Shown here piece by piece: positions 8,361 through 16,845 of a stretch of DNA of 64,000 nt. Within the stretch, counting starts at the first letter, position 1, and each line of letters starts with the position of its first letter. The notes under the pieces are model-generated. The model made no database searches, was not told the origin of the DNA, and worked only from the letters and a program-made list of their open reading frames with translations. Origin of the DNA: Longimicrobiales bacterium (lineage in GTDB: Bacteria; Gemmatimonadota; Gemmatimonadetes; Longimicrobiales; Gaopeijiaceae); NCBI GenBank assembly GCA_951828585.1, contig OX639991.1, positions 186,001-250,000 on the forward strand. Direction: 5' to 3'. The position numbers and the translations under genes were made by a program.

Positions 8361-10523
8361 TCAAAAGCGGGACGTCACGGTCACCCGGAAGCTCCGCGAA
8401 GCCCCCGGATTCCGTTCCTGGATGTCCACGTATTCCGCTTGCAACAGATTGGCGACCTTGGTCTGCACATCCACGTCCATGACCTCGAAACTCAGCCGCA
8501 GATCGACCAAAGTCACGTCCCCGCGCTCGTCGAGCGGGTACGCGAGCACCACCTCGGGCCGGGTGCGATAGCGCATGTCGAGGCCGATCGCGTCGTCCCA
8601 CGCCGACAGGGTGGTGGTCAGGTTGTGACGCGACCGGTAGGCCAGCTGCTTGCCGGATTCGAGATCCTCGGAGTCGAGGAAGAGGTAGTTCGTTTGCAGG
8701 TTGAGCTTGTTCGGAATAACGCCCACTCGAAAGCCCGTGTCGAGTCCCCTGATTCTGGCTTCGGAGACGTTGCGGAACTGAAAGGTGAAGAGATCCACGC
8801 CACCCCGCGCCGCCGCCACCTCGATGAGACCCGAGTACTCGCTCCAGAAGAGCCCCGCGTCGAACCACAGGCGGTCGCCGGGCGAAGCAGTGGCCCCGAT
8901 CTCGCCGGCCCAGGCCGACTCTCCGCGCAGCTCCAGGTTCGGGACGACCCGGAACCCGAAGACGGTCGTGGCGGTGAACTGCTCCGAGACGCTGGGCGCC
9001 CGGTAGCCGCGGCTGAGCGAGGTTCGCAGACTGAAGCGATCCGAGCGATGGTAGACGATTCCGATCTTGGGATTGAACTCCACGTCGTTCTCCACGAACG
9101 ACGCCCTGTGCGTGTCGAGGCGAACCCCTATGGAACCGTGGACCCGTTCGGAGAAACCAATCTCGTCCTGGGCGAACAGCGCCAGATCCGTGACGGCGGG
9201 GTTCGGTTCGAGGAAGTTTGACGATACACCGGTGTGCGCCGCCTCTCCACCGACCGTAACCGTGTGCCGGCCGCCCGAATACAGGGACAGCTGAAGATCG
9301 GTGGCGTAGCGCGTGGAACGGTGGAAGTCGTCGCTGTCGCGAAAATGGTTCTGTGATCGAACATGCTGGACCTGCGGACGCAACTCCAACTTGAGCCGCG
9401 ACGTGACCAGTGGCCTGGCCGTGAGTCCGACGATTAGATCCGAATCCCGCTTCCAGTCATCCAGATAGTCCGGATTGACCTCCAAGGGGCGCTCCGGAGA
9501 CACCCACGTGAAGAACTCTTCCAGGTCCTGGAGTTTCCAGCTCGTGAAGAACTCCCACGGCGCGACCGATTCGGCACCGAAGATCGCCTTTGCACGCACG
9601 TGCCAACGGTCCATTGCGCCGTTCTGCCGAAAGCCGTCGGATCCCTCGCGCCCCACGAAGGCCGTGGTATGGGCGCTGCCAATCCTCTGGGAATGCTGAA
9701 CCTGAATCCCCCGCATGCTCAGACGCTCGTCGGAGAAGTCGAGGTGACCGGGGGTATCGAAGAGTCCATAGTACCCGCGCACGACGGTGCGGCTCCCGCC
9801 CAGAGGAGGCCGGGTGATCACATTCACGACGCCCCCCAGCGCGTTGGTGCCCCAGAGCGTCGAGTGCGGTCCCTTCACGATCTCGATGCGTTCCACGTCG
9901 AGGATCGGCATGACCCCGAAATCGATGGCCGAGGTCACGCCCCCCAGCGTGCGGTGGCCGTCCAGAAGCATCAGCACCCGGCTGCCCACGCCCCGCGAAA
10001 TGCCGCTGGAGCCGCGGATGTCCATCTCTCCCGCGTTGAAGGTCACCCCCTGGGCGAAGGGCAACGCTTCGTCCAGTCCGGTGACGTTGCGCCGCCTCAG
10101 TTCGTCGCCGCTGACGACCGCGACGCTGGTGGCCGCGTCACCCGGGCTGGTTCCGCGGTTGGCCGTGACGGTGAGGTTCGGGATCTCGAAGAAGAGGCGC
10201 TCCAGTTCGATGCGGATGGGCGCGTCCTCTGCCGCCATCGGCCGGATCGTCCGTTCGACGGTACGGAATCCGTCGGCGGCCACGACGAGGACGTAGGTCC
10301 CCGGGGTGAGGAGAGTGATCTCGAAGCTTCCGTCTTCGCCGGCGGTAGTGCGCAGCGGGGTCGAACGGATCAGGATGCTCGCGCCCGGGAGCGGTTCCGC
10401 GGTCTGGCCATTGATGACGATTCCGTGTATGGCGGGCGGTTCCTGCGCACCCGCGGACACGGGGATCAGGAGAAGGGCCAGGTGTGTCCAGGCCAGCGTT
10501 ACGCATCGACCGGGCCGGCACAC
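8361..10523 (-). CDS. TonB-dependent outer-membrane receptor
   Basis: A 720-residue receptor starting at GTG 10523, directly after the stop of the lipoprotein gene. Order of parts: signal (to about residue 26, SAGAQE), a carboxypeptidase-regulatory-like domain (IHGIVINGQTAEPLPGAS), a plug with the TVTANRG and NALGGVVNVITR motifs, and a C-terminal barrel ending in TSRF with the terminal Phe required for assembly. The plug and short barrel resemble BtuB/FepA-type siderophore, cobalamin or metal-chelate receptors. The ligand is not evident. Adjacency to a periplasmic sulfurtransferase and a small lipoprotein suggests one uptake unit. Confidence 0.88.
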   Translation of the reverse strand: MCRPGRCVTLAWTHLALLLIPVSAGAQEPPAIHGIVINGQTAEPLPGASILIRSTPLRTTAGEDGSFEITLLTPGTYVLVVAADGFRTVERTIRPMAAEDAPIRIELERLFFEIPNLTVTANRGTSPGDAATSVAVVSGDELRRRNVTGLDEALPFAQGVTFNAGEMDIRGSSGISRGVGSRVLMLLDGHRTLGGVTSAIDFGVMPILDVERIEIVKGPHSTLWGTNALGGVVNVITRPPLGGSRTVVRGYYGLFDTPGHLDFSDERLSMRGIQVQHSQRIGSAHTTAFVGREGSDGFRQNGAMDRWHVRAKAIFGAESVAPWEFFTSWKLQDLEEFFTWVSPERPLEVNPDYLDDWKRDSDLIVGLTARPLVTSRLKLELRPQVQHVRSQNHFRDSDDFHRSTRYATDLQLSLYSGGRHTVTVGGEAAHTGVSSNFLEPNPAVTDLALFAQDEIGFSERVHGSIGVRLDTHRASFVENDVEFNPKIGIVYHRSDRFSLRTSLSRGYRAPSVSEQFTATTVFGFRVVPNLELRGESAWAGEIGATASPGDRLWFDAGLFWSEYSGLIEVAAARGGVDLFTFQFRNVSEARIRGLDTGFRVGVIPNKLNLQTNYLFLDSEDLESGKQLAYRSRHNLTTTLSAWDDAIGLDMRYRTRPEVVLAYPLDERGDVTLVDLRLSFEVMDVDVQTKVANLLQAEYVDIQERNPGASRSFRVTVTSRF

Positions 10524-10524
10524 C

Positions 10525-10968
10525 CTATTGCTTCCTCCAGACGGTGGTCGAAACCGCCAACGCTGGCTCGGTGACCACGACGGTCAGGATGTTGTTCTGG
10601 AGGGTAAAGGTTCCCAGGGCCTGAAACCCCGTCGTAAACTCCTGCTCCCAGGAGCCATCGAACCGATTGGTGTAGACCCCTTCGTTTTCGAGGGTGGTGC
10701 CTGGCCCGGTTTCGCTGGGAAACATGATGAAGAGGTCCAGCGTCCCCATGGCCTCCTGCTCCAACACGCTTGTCTGCACCAGCGTGAACGAGCCGTCGGC
10801 CGCGGGCGGCGTGAGCGTGTCTCCCGCGGTAAAGGTGGACGTGAACGAAACGAGAGTGTACGAACCGGACAGGTCGGGGGGGGTGTCGTCCGGTTCGATC
10901 GGCTCTTCGCCGCAACCCGCCGCGAGAAAAATCGCGGTGAAGACGGTCGCGGCCAAACGCAAATCCAT
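10525..10968 (-). CDS. Small lipoprotein, lipocalin-like
   Basis: A 147-residue protein from ATG 10968. The signal ends in the lipobox LAAGC, giving a lipid-anchored protein. The mature part is short beta strands (SGSYTLVSF, GSFTLV, NRFDGSWEQEF, FTLQNNILTVV), consistent with a lipocalin-like META/META-like sheet, though no family is certain. It ends one base before the receptor start, so it should be the first gene of the lipoprotein-receptor-rhodanese unit. Confidence 0.7.
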   Translation of the reverse strand: MDLRLAATVFTAIFLAAGCGEEPIEPDDTPPDLSGSYTLVSFTSTFTAGDTLTPPAADGSFTLVQTSVLEQEAMGTLDLFIMFPSETGPGTTLENEGVYTNRFDGSWEQEFTTGFQALGTFTLQNNILTVVVTEPALAVSTTVWRKQ

Positions 10969-11117
10969 TCGTCCTGCATCTGGAACCAGCACCGAATCCT
11001 CCTATTCAGCGGCGGGATTCGTTCCGGGTGCGCCGCCCGCTGCTCCGCGCACCCTTGGACAACAGGAGGGACATCCAACAACATACGGTTTCGCTTTTGT
11101 ATACACCAGCAGGAGGA

Positions 11118-11654
11118 ATGATCCCCTGGCCGACACCCCGCGCCTGATCGGTGGCGAGACCGCCGAGGGTCCCCGCGACCTTTTCCGCCGCCTCGACCGA
11201 CTCGGCATCGCCCACGCGACCATGCGGCATGAACCGGTATTCACCGTGGAGGAAGCCCTTCGGCTGCGCGGCCGGATACCCGGGGCGCAACTCCAAGAAC
11301 CTGTTCGTCCGCGACAAGAAGGAGCGACACTGGCTGGTCTCGTGCCTCAGCGACCGGAAACTGGACCTGAAATGGCTGGCCGGGGAGCTGGGGACGAAGC
11401 GGTTGACCTTCTGCAGCCGGCGGCGCCTTGAAGGATACCTGGGGATCCGGGCCGGCGCCGTTTCGCCCTTCGCGATCCTGAACGACGTCACGGGGGTCGT
11501 GCGCGTGGCGCTCGACGCCGACCTGCTGGACCGGGAGCCGCTCAACTTTCATCCCCTGGACAACTCGAGGACCACGACGATCTCCCGGGCCGGACTGCTG
11601 CGTTTTCTCGAGGCGGAGGGGCATCCACCCCGGATCATCCGCTTCCCGGCTTGA
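11118..11654 (+). pseudogene. ProX/YbaK-type prolyl-tRNA editing deacylase, frame-disrupted
   Basis: The protein is legible only across frames. One frame gives FRRLDRLGIAHATMRHEPVF and VEEALRLRGRIPGA; the other continues as NSKNLFVRDKKERHW and on to the stop at 11654. The family motif IPGxHxKNLF spans the break, placing one extra base near 11288. The well-placed ATG 11118 (after AGGAGG) is also one base out of frame with the first part, around the C run at 11122-11125. The family hydrolyses Ala-tRNA(Pro) and related misacylated tRNAs. Either the gene is dead or these are assembly indels; the otherwise well-kept sequence favours recent loss or error. Confidence 0.75.
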
Positions 11655-11673
11655 GTTTCCCGGTGCCTTCCGG

Positions 11674-12831
11674 TCAGCGGAACGCCGGAATGATATAGTC
11701 CACCAGCACGTCCATCGTCTGCCGCTCGTAGCGACCCGCGGACGCGCCAACGCCGCGCCAGTTGTTGGTCGTGACGATCACCAGATGCAGCTCGGGCACA
11801 ACCACCACGTATTGGCCCCCGAATCCCCACGCGAAGTAGAGCGGCCCGGGAATCCCCGGCACGACCCACCACAGGAAACCGTACGAGATGCCCGTCAGTC
11901 TCCCGGAGTTGAAGCGCCAGGCGAAATGCGGGACCGATGAGCGGGCGACCCATTCCCCGGGTATGATCGGACTTCCGGCGCTTTCACCCTGCTGGAGGTA
12001 GAGTTGCCCGAAGCGTGCCAGATCGCGGGGACGCAGATCGAGTCCCGCGCCCCCGTTGTGGAACCCTTCGGGGAACGGCTCCCAGCGGCTCCTCGCGATG
12101 CCGATGCGGCTAAAGAGCAATTCGTCCGCGAGCTCGGGCAACGGCGTGCCCGTGGCCTGTTCCAGGACCACGCCCACCACGTGCACCGCCCCCGAATTGT
12201 AGTTGTAGCGCGTCCCGGGCTCGTCGACGAGGGGTTTGTCCAGGACGTAGCCGAGAGGGTCGTCCGACACAATCCACTCCGTGTAGTCACCAAACCCGCC
12301 GGTCTCGTCCCACTCCAGACCGCTGGCCATGTTCAAGAGGTGCTCGATCGTGATCGCGGCCTTCTCGGGTTCCAGATCGCTGACGAGCGTGTCGAGGTAG
12401 CCGCCGATGGGATCTTCGACGCTGCCGATGTCACCCCGCTCGATCACCAGCCCGGTAAGCGCCGAGACCACACTCTTGGTCACGGAACGCACATCGTGCA
12501 GATCTTCCCCCGCAGCGTTGCCGAAATACTCCTCGACGACCAGCCGGCCGCTCTTCACCACCAGCATGCTGAGCAGCCGCTCGTTGTCGCGCGCCCGCTC
12601 CAGACCGTCCTCCACCATTTCGGTGGAACCTCCAACCTGGGCGACCGACGCGGTGGCCCACGGCAACGCCAGATCGATGTTCGGCGACCCGGTGAACTCC
12701 GGCGCCACGGTCTCGCCGCCGCACGCCGCGAGAAGGAGTGCGGCGGTCAACAACCCATGGCGAGCAGGCGCACCGGGCGCGGAACGGCCACCGCGGCCGC
12801 GCTTGGCGAGGTAAGCGGGAGTACGACGCAC
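11674..12831 (-). CDS. Serine hydrolase, class-C beta-lactamase fold, lipoprotein
   Basis: A 385-residue protein starting at GTG 12831, supported by a purine-rich AGGGGAGA about ten bases upstream and by a lipobox LLAACGGE near residue 37. It has the penicillin-binding/beta-lactamase motifs: SVTK (Ser-x-x-Lys), YNYNSG (Tyr-x-Asn) and a late WGFGGQ in place of KTG. Such proteins act as esterases, D-amino-acid peptidases or beta-lactamases; the substrate is unclear. It converges on the disrupted ProX gene. Upstream in-frame sequence to 13296 is the shadow of the divergent gene. Confidence 0.85.
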   Translation of the reverse strand: MRRTPAYLAKRGRGGRSAPGAPARHGLLTAALLLAACGGETVAPEFTGSPNIDLALPWATASVAQVGGSTEMVEDGLERARDNERLLSMLVVKSGRLVVEEYFGNAAGEDLHDVRSVTKSVVSALTGLVIERGDIGSVEDPIGGYLDTLVSDLEPEKAAITIEHLLNMASGLEWDETGGFGDYTEWIVSDDPLGYVLDKPLVDEPGTRYNYNSGAVHVVGVVLEQATGTPLPELADELLFSRIGIARSRWEPFPEGFHNGGAGLDLRPRDLARFGQLYLQQGESAGSPIIPGEWVARSSVPHFAWRFNSGRLTGISYGFLWWVVPGIPGPLYFAWGFGGQYVVVVPELHLVIVTTNNWRGVGASAGRYERQTMDVLVDYIIPAFR

Positions 12832-13033
12832 GAAGGGGTCTCCCCTGGTCAGGCAACGCGTGCTTGGAGCGTTGAATCTGTAGCCGCCGGGCGTGGGGCG
12901 CCAGCGAGCTCTCACCGTCGCTCGGACCCGGGTGCCTCTGGCGCAACCACCCACTTCATGGGAATGTTGGACGCCGCAGGTGGGTTGCCCCGCACCATCC
13001 ACGAAACCATCGATTCGACCAGGGAGATTGAAG

Positions 13034-13687
13034 ATGAAACCCCCTACACAGATAGCCCGCGGAATGAATCCCTCCGGCATGCGAGCGGCACGGCACACCC
13101 GCGGACTCATCCACCTACTGCTGGCTCTGACCGCACTGGCCATCTCCGGCATGTGGAGTTGCGTGTCGTCACAGGTCGCGAACCCGGAAGAACAGATCGC
13201 CCAGGCGCTGGTCGCCGCACCGGAGGACAAGGCGGTTGCAGCCCGCATTCTGGGATATGCCACCGACGGCAGCGTGGTCGAACTGAGGGCGGGCACGAAC
13301 GACCTGGTATGCCTCTCGTCGAATCCGGCCCGCGAGAACTTCTCCAGCTCGTGCTACCACGCTTCGCTGGAGCCGTACTTCGCCCGTGGCCGCGAGCTGG
13401 ACGCGGAAGGAGCCTCCCGGGAGGACCGCTACCGGATCCGGTTCGAGGAGATGCGGGCCGGGACGCTCCCGATGCCGGTGATGTCGGCCACCCAGTACAT
13501 CTTCGACGGGAGCTGGGACTCGGAGACCGGCACCGCCGATGGAAGGGTGCGATGGGTGATCTACGTTCCGGACGCGACTCCGGAGAGCACCGGCCTCTCT
13601 CTGCAGCCCCAGGAGGGTGGGCCCTGGCTGATGATGGAGGCGACCCCCGGAGCGCACATCATGATCATGCCCCCGCGGGGCGGGTAG
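13034..13687 (+). CDS. Exported protein of unknown function
   Basis: A 217-residue protein from ATG 13034 with AGGGAG about ten bases upstream. There is a hydrophobic segment at about residues 24-43 (HLLLALTALAISGMW) followed by SCVSS, so it is either a cleaved or a lipid-anchored protein with a non-standard lipobox. The remainder is soluble, with three more cysteines and a MSATQYIFDGSWDSETGTA stretch. I recognise no domain. It is divergent from the serine hydrolase gene and about 110 bp upstream of the cardiolipin synthase. Confidence 0.65.
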   Translation: MKPPTQIARGMNPSGMRAARHTRGLIHLLLALTALAISGMWSCVSSQVANPEEQIAQALVAAPEDKAVAARILGYATDGSVVELRAGTNDLVCLSSNPARENFSSSCYHASLEPYFARGRELDAEGASREDRYRIRFEEMRAGTLPMPVMSATQYIFDGSWDSETGTADGRVRWVIYVPDATPESTGLSLQPQEGGPWLMMEATPGAHIMIMPPRGG

Positions 13688-13794
13688 GCCAGACAGGTCG
13701 AGAGCGGGGGGTACCCCTCGAGGCTGCAACGAGTGAAGAATCCGTGTCATCGCAAGGGTAACACCTTATCCCCGGACTCCCCATCTTGGTAGGC

Positions 13795-15246
13795 ATGTTG
13801 GACACCTTCGACGCACTCGCAGCCTTCGCTTCCGCCGCGGCCCTGTTCGTGATCAACGCGGTGTTCGTGGTCTTTGTTCTCTTGCGGCCGCGCGTGCGCC
13901 AACCTTCCTCGCTGGCGTGGATCCTGGTGATCGTGGTGGTGCCGGTCGCGGGGATCGTCCTGTACCTGGCGGTCGGCGAGGTGCGGACCGGGAGCAGACG
14001 CAAACGACGTCACCGTACGATCCAGCAGAACATCCGCACGGTGGTGCGGAAGGCCTGGAGTGTGACTTCCGGTACCGCGGTGGTCCCCTGGGGCACCGAA
14101 TCCATCGCCCGTCTGGCGCGGCTCGGCGACGAGACACAACCCCGCCAGGGCAACCGGCTGGCGTTGCTGGCCACCGCCGACAGCTTCGTGCACTCGCTGG
14201 TCGCCGATATCGATGCCGCCGAGCGGCACGTCCACCTCCTCTTCTACATCTACCTCGACGACGAGGTGGGACAGGCTGTCGCGGCGGCCCTGATCCGGGC
14301 CCGTAAGAGAGAGGTCTCCTGCCGCCTGCTGGTCGACAATGTGGGCTCCAGCGACTTTCTCAAGTCGCGGCTCTCCCGGAAGCTGCGGGACGCGGGCATT
14401 CAGGTCGTGGCGGCGCTCCCGACACGGATCACCCAGATCGTCTCGATTCGGTTCGACATGCGCAACCACCGCAAGATCGGGGTAATGGACGGAAGGGTGG
14501 GCTATACGGGGAGCCACAACGTGGCCTCGGAGAATTTCCACCCCAAACCGCGTTTCGCACCATGGGTGGACGCGACCCTGCGGATCGAGGGACCGGCCGT
14601 GCGCGATCTCCAGGCGCTCTTCATCGAGGACTGGTACATGGACACCATCGAGAACCTCGACCACATGATCGCCTACACGCCGGAGGAACACGCGGACGGG
14701 CGAATCGTGCAGATCGTGGGGACGGGGGTGAACTCGCAGAACGAGGCGCTCGTGCGCGTGATCCAGTCCGCCGTCCACATGGCCCGCGAAGAGCTGATCA
14801 TCACGACGCCCTACTTCGTCCCCGACGAGGGGACCCTGGCTGCGCTCACCACGGCCGCGATCCGGGGCGTACGCACGATCATCGTGGTGCCCGCGCGCAA
14901 CGACTCGCCGCTCGTGGCGCTCGCGAGCCGCAGCTTCTACGAGACGCTGCTGGGTGCGGGCGCCGAAGTGCACGAGTACACCGAGGGGCTGCTGCACGCC
15001 AAGACCATTACGGTGGACCGGGACTTCGCCCTCGTCAGCACCGCCAACCTGGACCGCCGCAGCTTCGAGATCAACTTCGAGATCAGCACCCTGATCTACG
15101 ACAGCGACTTCGCTTCGCAGCTCCGCCTGCTCCAGATGCGCTACCTGGAGGACTGCGTTGCGGTGGACGCGGCCAAGTGGGCGGCGCGGCACTGGCCGCG
15201 CAGGCTGGCGGAGAACGTGGCCGGTCTGGTCAGCGCTCTGTTGTGA
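13795..15246 (+). CDS. cls: Cardiolipin synthase (phospholipase D family)
   Basis: A 483-residue protein from ATG 13795 (TTG 13786 is also possible). Two N-terminal membrane segments are followed by two HKD motifs, HRKIGVMD near residue 224 and HAKTITVD near 400, each with the usual downstream GSHN or STANLD. This is the bacterial ClsA layout: two phosphatidylglycerols give cardiolipin plus glycerol at the inner membrane. Its stop overlaps the next start by four bases (GTGA), indicating coupling with the methyltransferase. Confidence 0.9.
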   Translation: MLDTFDALAAFASAAALFVINAVFVVFVLLRPRVRQPSSLAWILVIVVVPVAGIVLYLAVGEVRTGSRRKRRHRTIQQNIRTVVRKAWSVTSGTAVVPWGTESIARLARLGDETQPRQGNRLALLATADSFVHSLVADIDAAERHVHLLFYIYLDDEVGQAVAAALIRARKREVSCRLLVDNVGSSDFLKSRLSRKLRDAGIQVVAALPTRITQIVSIRFDMRNHRKIGVMDGRVGYTGSHNVASENFHPKPRFAPWVDATLRIEGPAVRDLQALFIEDWYMDTIENLDHMIAYTPEEHADGRIVQIVGTGVNSQNEALVRVIQSAVHMAREELIITTPYFVPDEGTLAALTTAAIRGVRTIIVVPARNDSPLVALASRSFYETLLGAGAEVHEYTEGLLHAKTITVDRDFALVSTANLDRRSFEINFEISTLIYDSDFASQLRLLQMRYLEDCVAVDAAKWAARHWPRRLAENVAGLVSALL

Positions 15247-16271
15247 TACCCCCACGCGGGGACATCGCCTCGCCTGTGGCCGCGGAGTGGGCCCGGTCGC
15301 GGACCCGCGGGGAGGCACACCACGCGAAGGACCACCCCCGCGCTCTCGTGCTGGCCGACCCCGCCCCCCACCTCGCCCGCGCCCTGGAAGAATCGGGCCA
15401 CTCGGTCACCCGCTGGCACCGCTTCCTCACGCCCGGCCAGCAGTGCACCGCGTGGCCCCCGCGCGGCCCCTTCGACGAGGTCTGGGTGCGCATGCCGCGG
15501 TCCTCGCTGGAGGCCGCCATGCTCCTGCACGCCGCATCGGCCCGGGTGGAGGACGGCGCCCGCATCCATCTCTTCGGCGCCGGCGACGAAGGCATCCGCT
15601 CGGCCGCCAAGCACTTCCCGGCGGGCACCGGCGAGGTCCAAACGGCGCTGATCAAACGACGCTGCCGCGTCCTGGTCGCGGCCCGGGAGGCGTCTCCGCC
15701 CCACGCGGACGGTCTCGGCAGCTGGGAAACCCGGGTCCCCATCGACTGGGGCACCGGCGCGCGCGACTGGACCTTCTACCCCGGAGTCTTCGCCCACGGA
15801 CGGCTCGACCCGGCCACCGCCCTGCTCATCGAATGCCTCCCTCGAGTCCCGGCGGGCGCCCGCATCCTGGACTTCGGCGCGGGCACCGGTCCTCTCGCGG
15901 CGGCGGCGCTGGAACGCGGTGGCGACGGCGCCGAAGCCGTGCTCCTCGACGCGGACGCGATCTCGCTGGCCGCGGCGGCGCGGAATGTCCCGGCGGGCAA
16001 GCAGGTGCTCGGCCGCGACCTCGCCGCCGTTTCCGGCCCCTTCGACCTGATCGTCTCCAACCCCCCGATCCACACGGGCAAACCCCAAAGTTTGCGCACC
16101 GTCGAGGCGTTCATTCGGGAAGCTCCCCGGGTTCTCGCGCGGAGAGGCGAGCTCATCGTGGTGGCCCAGAGGCGGCTGCCGGTCGGAGACCTGCTGGCCC
16201 GCTCCTTCAATCGCGTTCGCACCGACGCCGACCGCGGTCCGGTTCGGGTCCGGGCGACTGTCGCCCCCTAG
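15243..16271 (+). CDS. Class I SAM methyltransferase, RsmC-like
   Basis: A 342-residue protein from GTG 15243. The N-terminal half is a weakly conserved methyltransferase-like domain. The C-terminal half has motif I ILDFGAGTGPLA and the catalytic NPPIHTGK, as in RsmC/RlmG rRNA guanine-N2 methyltransferases, which have this duplicated two-domain layout. The likely target is 16S rRNA G1207, but the N-domain is divergent, so the substrate is provisional. It is translationally coupled to cls, and the stop codon abuts the first copy of the intergenic repeat. Confidence 0.78.
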   Translation: MIPPRGDIASPVAAEWARSRTRGEAHHAKDHPRALVLADPAPHLARALEESGHSVTRWHRFLTPGQQCTAWPPRGPFDEVWVRMPRSSLEAAMLLHAASARVEDGARIHLFGAGDEGIRSAAKHFPAGTGEVQTALIKRRCRVLVAAREASPPHADGLGSWETRVPIDWGTGARDWTFYPGVFAHGRLDPATALLIECLPRVPAGARILDFGAGTGPLAAAALERGGDGAEAVLLDADAISLAAAARNVPAGKQVLGRDLAAVSGPFDLIVSNPPIHTGKPQSLRTVEAFIREAPRVLARRGELIVVAQRRLPVGDLLARSFNRVRTDADRGPVRVRATVAP

Positions 16272-16690
16272 CAGCCCGTGGATAGAGCCGCCCGAGTACC
16301 GAGAGCGGCGAGGCGCCGGGCTGGCAAGGCGCGACGAGAGGTGAATAGCACCGCTATTCGCCCGAGGAGCAACGTAGAGCGCAGCGGCCCAGCCCGGATG
16401 CATCGCCGGTCGAATGCCGGGAGGGTTTGTCCGCGGGCTGCCCAGCCCGTGGATAGAGCCGCCCGAGTACCGAGAGCGGCGAGGCGCCGGGCTGGCAAGG
16501 CGCGACGAGAGGGGAATAGCAGAGCTATTCGCCCGAGGAGCAACGCAGAGCGAAGCCGCGAACGAGCAAGAAAGTATGGTAAACATGACATTTGATAAAG
16601 TGAAGTTTACAGAGTGACCAGTTCGAGCGAAGCGGTCCAGCGCGGATGCATCGCCGCTCGAATGCCGGGGGGATTTTGTCCACGGACTGC
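16271..16690. repeat. Two copies of an intergenic repeat family
   Basis: Two tandem copies (16271 to about 16440, and 16441 to 16690) begin GCAGCCCGTGGATAGAG and end in TCC(A/G)CGG(A/G)CTGC, so each unit is bounded by inverted ends. Both contain a GAATAGC/GCTATTC hairpin. The second copy carries an AT-rich core (about 16575-16615) that the first lacks. The same family recurs at 21149-21894 and in miniature at 26174-26233. No coding role is evident. Confidence 0.85.
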
Positions 16691-16809
16691 TAGCCCGAAG
16701 TTCTGCCCCGAACGGGGCTGATTTCGGGCCGTAACCCGGTGTGGGGAAGGGACTTGACATGGGTTCGGGTTTGGGCTATGTGTACCCATGTAATGGAGAT
16801 GCTATTCTA

Positions 16810-16838
16810 TTGACATAATGTCGTTTAGCTGTTACGAT
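16810..16838 (+). promoter_or_regulatory. Transposase promoter
   Basis: TTGACA (16810-16815) is followed after 17 bases by TACGAT (16833-16838), close to the sigma70 consensus. Transcription would begin at about 16845, essentially on the ATG at 16846, so the mRNA would be leaderless. Confidence 0.65.
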
Positions 16839-16845
16839 TGAAGCC

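Noticed and set aside
12004-13761. A 585-codon plus-strand frame
   Set aside because: Antisense of the class-C hydrolase at 11674-12831, lacking any motif.
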